Positions 57,351 through 64,000 of a stretch of 64,000 nt of DNA are shown one piece after another. Under the pieces are notes generated by a model. The model was given only the letters and a program-made list of their open reading frames with translations. It had not been told where the DNA came from and did not search any database. This DNA comes from Cunninghamia lanceolata (Eukaryota > Streptophyta > Pinopsida > Cupressales > Cupressaceae): assembly GCA_027924645.1 (NCBI GenBank), contig BSBN01001198.1, positions 558,001-622,000 of the forward strand, in the 5' to 3' direction. The position numbers were made by a program, and so were the translations under genes. Numbering within the stretch: the first letter of the stretch is position 1; the number at the start of each line of letters is the position of its first letter.

Positions 57351-57870
57351 CTTAATGTAGGGCAACATTGTACACAATACTCCTTAAGGAAGAAGCCACT
57401 CCACGCTATATCTCCAAGAGATCCTAAATACAATATCATATTCCACACATATATTTACAATGGTAATCACCTCCTTTATATAGAGCTCCTCCTAATAACA
57501 TAATGGAGAGGTAATCCCAATAATGGCCTACTCAACACTTTATATAATTAAATACACAAGTTATCCACGAGACCCAATATAACCAACTTAAGGGATGTGT
57601 GCCACATGTTGGCATCTCCATCCACCTAAATACATTATAATATCATAACCCTAGGTACATAACAAACAATTTCATTGCTTTCATCAATTAACTTACATCT
57701 TTGATCATAGAACTAAGTGATATCAACCTTCATAAAGTACTATTTATAGCATGATTATACTTTCTAAATATATTAATCGATCCATTGTATTCCATTCCAT
57801 CTACATCCCACCTTCAATTCTTAGGTTAATTTGTATTTAACTAGCCTACATAATAGCATTTTTCCTTTTC

Positions 57871-57874
<4 letters not shown>

Positions 57875-57923
<49 letters not shown>
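57875..57923 (+). repeat. (CT)n microsatellite
   Basis: About 24 CT units, the counterpart of 52767-52830 without the CA part. Confidence 0.95.
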
Positions 57924-57924
<1 letters not shown>

Positions 57925-58644
57925 ACTGTAAATATGTATGTATTTTGTGTGTGTGTAAAACATATAATAGTGTGTATGTGTATGTATTTTGTGTGTGTAT
58001 ATATACAAATACATACATATTGAAAATGAAAAAATAATATTCCTTAGGCTAATAGGTAAATAAACATATAATTATGTTAAGAGGGGTTCTAGAGTGGCAA
58101 CAAGGCATGAAGTGTCATGACTATGTACATAAAAAACAAAACATAGCTAACATATATTTTTAAAAAATCTAAAACTATAAAATAACTCGTAAGTAAAAAT
58201 AGCTCTTCAAATAAAACTAAAGTAAACAATGTAAATTAAAAAAAATAATTCTTAAATAATTCTAAAGTAAAATAAAATAATGAATTTTTTAGATAGATGT
58301 ATTTAAGATGTCTGTACTAATTAAGTACAAATTGATCTAAGAATTGAATGTGAGATGTAGATAGAGTGAAATAGAATGGGTTAGAAAATATATTCACCCC
58401 GTAAATAATTTATAAAGGTTGATATCACTTAACTGCACTTAAAAATCTATAAACACTCTAAATAGATAATCATGAATGCATATTAGAATCAAAATATTTA
58501 TTTTTTCGGTGTAGATCTGCCAAGAGACATCTTCTAATTTGTTGGAATTTATAAATTACTTGCAGTTAGAATATTTGATATGCTCACATGAGTTAATTTA
58601 AAGAGATTACGCTGCCAGAGTTTTCATATTCTTCAAACATAATA

Positions 58645-58806
58645 AAGATTTCACTCCATAACTGCCCAAGTTTTTCTTTTTTTTCTATCAATTTGGCTTC
58701 CACGAATTTATTTATTTTTTGTTTAATGTGATAAAAGATTTCACTCCACAACTATCCAAGTTTTTCTTTTTTTCTATCCATTTGGCTTCCACAAATTTAT
58801 TTATTT
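58645..58806 (+). repeat. 88-bp tandem pair in copy 2-specific block
   Basis: AAAGATTTCACTCCAxAACT with a CCAAGTTTTTC tract and a TTTGGCTTCCACxAATTTAT end occurs twice, about 88 bases apart. It is absent from copy 1. Confidence 0.85.
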
Positions 58807-60504
58807 ACACATTTTATGAATTTTGTTTACATGAAATCTGAATCTTAATTGTTTACAGGAATCTAAATCTTTCAGCCCTTGCTCTGAACGCATTGTACGA
58901 CACAAAAATGGCTAAAATTGAGATTATCGAGAATAGAATACAATTCTCCGTATAAATATAATACTAAATATAATAAAAAATTATTAAAACGTGTCAGCCA
59001 GCCAATTTCTTCGTTAATTTGTCGGACATCAGATTGTGGTTTCTCAAATAACGAAGACGTCAATCCTAAGATGAAGTAATTCAAAGTATTTTTCAAATTG
59101 TTTTAGAAATCCTCCCTAAACCTCGTTCTCTAACTGTTTATTTTTATTTAATTCTAATATATCATTACATAAATTTGACTTTTAGCTTATGTCTTATGCA
59201 AGTTGTAAGAGAAACTAAGGTTAAATAAATATATAAAATAATCAATTAATTTAGATATATAATTTAATATAGTATGTATCAAGAGCATATGTAATTCATA
59301 TTTAAATTAGGTCAATTTACATTATAAATTTCATATTATCATTGTTTAAATTAATATATATGTTTTGATTAAGATAATGGGAAGGGCGTGAACCCATAAA
59401 AAAGCTAAAAAAGCAAACACGAAGAAATAGCTTATTACATAAGCAGAATCAGAACAAAAAAGGACCACATAAGTAGAACTAGCACAAAAAAGAAGGACCA
59501 ACACCTACCAGTAGAAGGAAGCCTACTGAGTGAAAAGGCGATTGATTGCTGCCACTGCCTTTATATATGTTGTATTGTTTTATGAAGAGATGTTTTCTAG
59601 GGTATTTTCTAGAGACTTGTCTTTATTCTCACACCATTTTTTTAATAGTAAATTTTTATTCTTATCATTGTAAAATTGTTGGTTAAAAGCTAGTAATTTG
59701 GACAATAACAATGGTAATTTGGACAATAAATTCAACTAACATAAAAACTATTTCAATTTTACAATATTTATCTCTACTTAACACACAAATTAACCAAGAC
59801 AAAAATTAAACACAATATATCTTTTATTAATAATGTTCCAAACACTTCCTAATTAAATGATTAAAAAAATAAACATAATTATTTAATAATTAAAATGTCA
59901 ATAAATAAAACCTATTTTACAATCAATTTATGGAAATCAATAATGTAATAATAAAAAATTATAATGAGTTGACCATAATGAAAAAAATAGGGAAAACGAG
60001 TGAGTGAGGAGACATTTAGGCAAACAATACAAAGTAGGTAATGCGAGGAATTCAAACCATTTGACCAAACTTTGCGCGTGTAAATACAAGATGCATGGAG
60101 ATGAGGCGGCTTTCTTACATACATATATTTAAATATTTGTATTTGTCAAAATATTTGTATTTATATGGACAAGTAGAAGTTAGAGTTTTTTTTTTTTTTA
60201 AGATATATTATTTTATTAAGATATGGATACTTAATTAAATATTTTATTTTAGATATTATTTATTTTATTTTTTAATAGTTTTTAAAAAGTAAATATTGTT
60301 TTATTGGAATTTTTTGGATTTTATTGTGGGTCTTTAGGTCTTTTTATTTGTGTTGAATTATTATTATTTTTTGTTCACAATTGTGTTTGCATTGAAATTG
60401 ATCTCTCTAGATATGATGGAGTTGGTTGACATTTAAATTAGTGATATGTGTCATACTCAAAGGGTGATATATTTTAATTTGCCCAACACCAGAGCCAAAC
60501 CTAG

Positions 60505-63500
60505 CCATCTGGGGATACTCCCCCTCCCAAAAAGAGGAGGCTTGGTTGACTATAGGGAGTCACAAAAATAACAAAATTTATGGGTAAAAACCCAATTTGC
60601 CAATATTGGGGTACTTTCAAAACCTTTGGCTACTCAATCTCAAAACCTCAGGGAAAGGGGAAAGAAATTATCTTGCCTTCTCAAGGAGAGTCTTCTAAGG
60701 AGGCTAGCAAGCCTAAGTTCACCCATACTCCTCTTCTAGCTAGTATTTTATCCTCTTAGATTGAGAGGCTAGTTCATTATTCTCCTCCTTCTTTTGTTGC
60801 TAGGCATTTACACAGTCCAGTTAGAAGCTCGAGGATGGAGAATTTGTACTCGATAAACAACAAAATTTCACGCTAGTTATTCAACTAGGAAGTTTCAACC
60901 CATCTTTGAAGGGTGATTTTTTGCAAAACAACTATGTAGCTCTGTATGAACTTGATAGTGACCTTTAGAATGAATTTTCTCTCATGAATGTTCAAGGTTT
61001 GACAAACCTCACAAGAAAATATACAATGTGACATACATGGAATAGGCTCCTTTTGAATTTTGAATGGGTTCTTAAAAGGCTAGATAGGACCATGATGTCA
61101 ACTCAATCTTTATCCTCTTTTGCTAATTGCTTTTCCTTGCCAGTTGAGTCTTTATCAAATGTTGTCCTTTCATATCATTATCCCATTAAATTTTGCATTG
61201 AATGGCAATATATTGCACCCAAACCCCAAAAATGCAATTCCTTTTTAATGCCTCTTTGCTAAGCCATTGACCTATCATGCCCCACATTTGACATGTTTTG
61301 AATTTGGACCCACATTCCCATCTTCAAATGGGGTGGATTGTTCGGTGGAATGATGTAATCAAATGCACCTCTAGGTTTTTACGTATTTACGGGTACTAGT
61401 TGCTAGGTTTCATCGCCTAGCTTATGGATTTACCACCATCGAGCTTCATCGGGCCACTACTAGGCTTGAAACGTAACAACCTTTTGCTCCCTCTTTGCAA
61501 CTCTACGTTGCTAAACCCCATCAACAAAAGCAACTTGTAGATAATCACTTAGCTAGAGGGGCTCAAGTTAAGGTTCGCATGCATTGGATCAAAATTGGAG
61601 ATAGAGTTTCGAAGGGATTTTTCCTCTCTTTAAGAGCTTGCCATTCTTTTCAGGTGATCAAGCACATCAAAGAGGGCTCCCAACTCCTTGAAGAACTTCG
61701 TACCATCACCCAGGCTTTTGTTCAACACTATGAACATGTTTTCAAAGCTCAAGAGCCATCTCTAGAGTGATCTAATGTTCTTCAATAATGCATTCAGGTT
61801 GTCCCCTGCAAGGTTTCACCTACTCATAGAGCTTTGTGAGAGTAGATTCTCACGCAAGAAGACCTTCATGAGGTAGCCTTCTCTATGGCTAATGATAAAG
61901 CCCATGAATTTGATGGGTTTCCTTGTGAATTATAAAGCTCTCTAGATATGGTTGGTGATGATCTATATAGAATTTATCTAAAAGCTTATGATTTAGAATC
62001 CTTAAGAAATATTATCAACAAAGGAAATATTAAGTTCATACCTAAGGTTGTATATCTAGAGGATATTTGTAATTGGTAGCCAATCACATTGCTTAACGTC
62101 TCCTACAAGATAATTGTCAAGAATCTTGCTCTCGAGCTATGACATCTTCTTCCATTGATTATTAAACCGAAGCAGATTGGTTTTATCAAATCTAGATGCT
62201 TTCTTGATAACACTATTTCTCTTTGGGGGTAATGAAATAGTCCAAGCGTTGTCAATAATAAGCCATCCTTTTAATATTATTTTTTCCAGATCTTATGATT
62301 GTATAGAATGGTTCATCATTCTTGCTATGCTTTAGGCTTTGGTATCAGATTCTTGAGGTCTATCAAAATGTTTTTGTTGATGTTTCTGCCTGTATCATTG
62401 TAAATGGAAATTAATATTCTACTTTTAGGCTTTTTCACTCTATACAACAAGGATGTTCTCTTACCCTTGCCTTATATGTTATGGGTGCTAAAGGCTTCAA
62501 ATATTTTCTAGCTCATGCTATTACACAAAACCTAGTGAAAGGTATCACTCTTCTCACTTCTCCTCGACATTTTTTCAATGGTCATTTTGTTAATGATTCT
62601 TTTTCTTAGTCTCTTGAGGATGAGAACAATGTTAATCAAGTACTTCAATGCTTGGATACCTTCTACTTAGCCTCTGTTTCAAGCATTCAGTGGCATAAGA
62701 CTCAATGTTATAGGCAATCCTTTTTACCTAAGCTCATAAGGATCAAATCCTTTGGTTGGAAGTGGATAGAGATCATGGAGAGGTCTTTGGATTCCTAGGC
62801 ATTCCCTTTGCCTTATAGGCTTCTTATTCTACTTTACGACAAGTTGTTATTAATTGGGTGGCAAAAAGTTAACCTATTGGATTGTTAAACCTCTATCTCT
62901 TGCAAGTAAATTTCAAGTTTTCTTTAAAGTTCTAGCACCACCCATGTGTATTATTCTTCATGTCGGGCGCCTTCTAAAGCTTCTTACAAAGAGCTAGAAA
63001 AAAATCTTAGAGACCTCTTACAAGCCTCTTCATATCAAGGTAATGACTTTCATTGAGTTGATTAGGGATTTTGTTTCCTCCCTTGTGACTCTAGAGGGCT
63101 TGGTAGTATTATGATATAGCATTGGAGTACATCCTTATGTGCCAAATGGATAATCAGAGCCCTTAAGGGGGATGACTATTGGAAAGTTCTTCTTTGTTAT
63201 TGCTTTTCTATTGGAGTGCCAAATGGGTGTCAAGCTTGGAGAGATCTTGGTCTTCATTCTATTCTCATTGTTTAAGAGACTATTTAAATCCATGGCACTT
63301 TTATCATTATAAGTATACAAAAAGTTTAGGAAGTTATTAATCCATGGCTTATATGGAATGGAAATAGATTCAGAACTAGTTTGTCCATTAATCAACAATC
63401 TCTTTGGTGGTCTCCTATGATCACTTTCCAGGATAAACCTCTTGATAAAATTCCTTCGGTCCATGCTTCTTTTTATTTTAATAGAGGTATTATGACTCTC

Positions 63501-64000
63501 CTATATCTTTTTAAGAACCACCAAGAGGCTTCTTTCTTGGCTTGAAGCCAAAGTGAAGTATAGACTTACCAATCATGATTTTTAATCCTTCCAAATTGAT
63601 ATTAACTCTATCCTCATGGAAATGTTACACAAAGTTAGGGTTAGAAGTTCCAAACCATGTTTGAAGGACTAGAAATAGTATCCTAATACACTATTTTGTA
63701 ATTATCATCCTCATAAGGGTTCTACTTGGCTTTGACCACATTTGCATATGGTGTAAAAGATTGAGGATAGATAGGCTCTCCAATCTTTGTTGGGTACTTG
63801 ACATCATAGATTTCATACTATTTGGCAAGATATCATTAAGCCAAAGCTTGATCATTTTGCCTAGTGTATTATTTATCAAGGCCTTCTTATTGGCTCTAGA
63901 TTGATTCATTCGAGATTTTTTAATCCTTGTTGCCCTTTTTGTGGGCATATGGAAACTCTCAAACACCTTTTTCTAGTCTTGCCCTAGAGCTCAAACAACT
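60505..64000 (+). pseudogene. L1-type LINE ORF2 (endonuclease end, RT, zf-RVT), runs off window
   Basis: The endonuclease end is near 61070-61220 (RLDRTMMSTQ, then LSYHYPI where functional copies have SDHxPI). The spacer ORF 61495-61770 has MHWIKIGDRVSKGFF. The RT follows: MANDKAHEFDGFPCEL, INKGNIKFIPK, ITLLNVSYKIIVKNLALEL, KQIGFIKSRC, a FHSIQQGCSLTLALY-like motif near 62435-62480, and FVNDS in place of FADDS near 62586. The zf-RVT motif CPFCGHMETLKHLF is near 63930-63975. Many stops and frameshifts; an inactive copy. Minus-strand ORFs at 63135-63464 and 63691-63966 are shadows. Confidence 0.88.

Larger units (their letters stand above)
57670..60340. other. AT-rich non-coding DNA, duplication copy 2
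   Basis: Counterpart of 52551-54832. It has a CT-only microsatellite (57875-57923), an extra or divergent block at 58495-58893 with an 88-bp internal repeat, and an extra ~120 bp near 59385-59565. No gene recognised; ORFs at 57831-58037, 58872-59096 and 59912-60124 are not credible. Confidence 0.6.
57351..62000. repeat. Tandem duplication, copy 2
   Basis: It begins CTTAATGTAGGG inside the LTR of the 2.5-kb element (no upstream LTR part, no interior), then follows the order of copy 1. At 62001-62005 the sequence CTTAA passes into the uninterrupted LINE, so this side shows the original arrangement. Confidence 0.9.

Noticed and set aside
63135..63966. Minus-strand ORFs of 109 and 91 codons
   Set aside because: Antisense shadows of the plus-strand LINE; the plus strand gives the zf-RVT motif.

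Overview
The window is plant nuclear DNA made almost entirely of retrotransposons; I found no intact host gene, tRNA, rRNA or CRISPR array. The element types (Ty1/copia, Tat-type Ty3/gypsy with two RNase H domains, a chromodomain gypsy, L1-type LINE with a zf-RVT tail), the depth of nesting, the age of the copies and the very long non-coding LTR-like units suggest a large, repeat-rich plant genome. A gymnosperm is plausible, but the sequence does not prove it.

Region 1 (1-28279) is one nested stack. The outer layer is a plus-strand copia element whose 5' end lies off the window: integrase tail 1-245, linker and RT start 3142-3584, RT and RNase H 26050-27375, 3' LTR 27440-28279. It is split twice. 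A minus-strand LTR element sits at 246-3141 (TSD CAACT). A 22.5-kb Tat-type gypsy sits at 3585-26044 (TSD GAGGG/CAGGG). The Tat element carries a 7.4-kb chromovirus at 12300-19726 inside its own RT gene (TSD GTGTG).

Region 2 (28280-43440) is a second stack built on a minus-strand copia element (gag, protease, integrase and RT remnants at 42330-39377 and 32823-32624). A 6.55-kb LTR element with an unrecognised ~320-codon ORF (32824-39376) splits its RT. A 4.3-kb non-coding unit with perfect 10-bp inverted ends and TSD TAGGA (28305-32618) lies next to the remaining RT. A 0.6-kb LTR-like piece (42806-43440) interrupts its 5' LTR region.

Region 3 (43441-52550) holds about 1 kb of unassigned DNA. 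It is followed by a 5.5-kb non-coding TG...CA unit with TSD ATGAC (44471-49978), best read as a giant solo LTR or a large non-coding retroelement. Next is a complete 2.5-kb minus-strand non-autonomous element with two LTRs, PBS, PPT and a gag/protease remnant (50019-52545, TSD AACAA).

Region 4 (52235-64000) is a ~5-kb tandem duplication. Each copy contains the end of the 2.5-kb element's LTR, AT-rich non-coding DNA with a CT microsatellite, and the 5' half of a plus-strand L1-type LINE. The breakpoints share CTTAA. Copy 2 runs on into the LINE RT and zf-RVT domains to the window end. After the duplication, copy 1 alone gained a ~780-bp minus-strand poly(A) retrocopy (54866-55648).

Nearly all coding regions carry stops and frameshifts, so proteins are described as fossils. 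The TSDs give a relative insertion history that can be read directly from the sequence.
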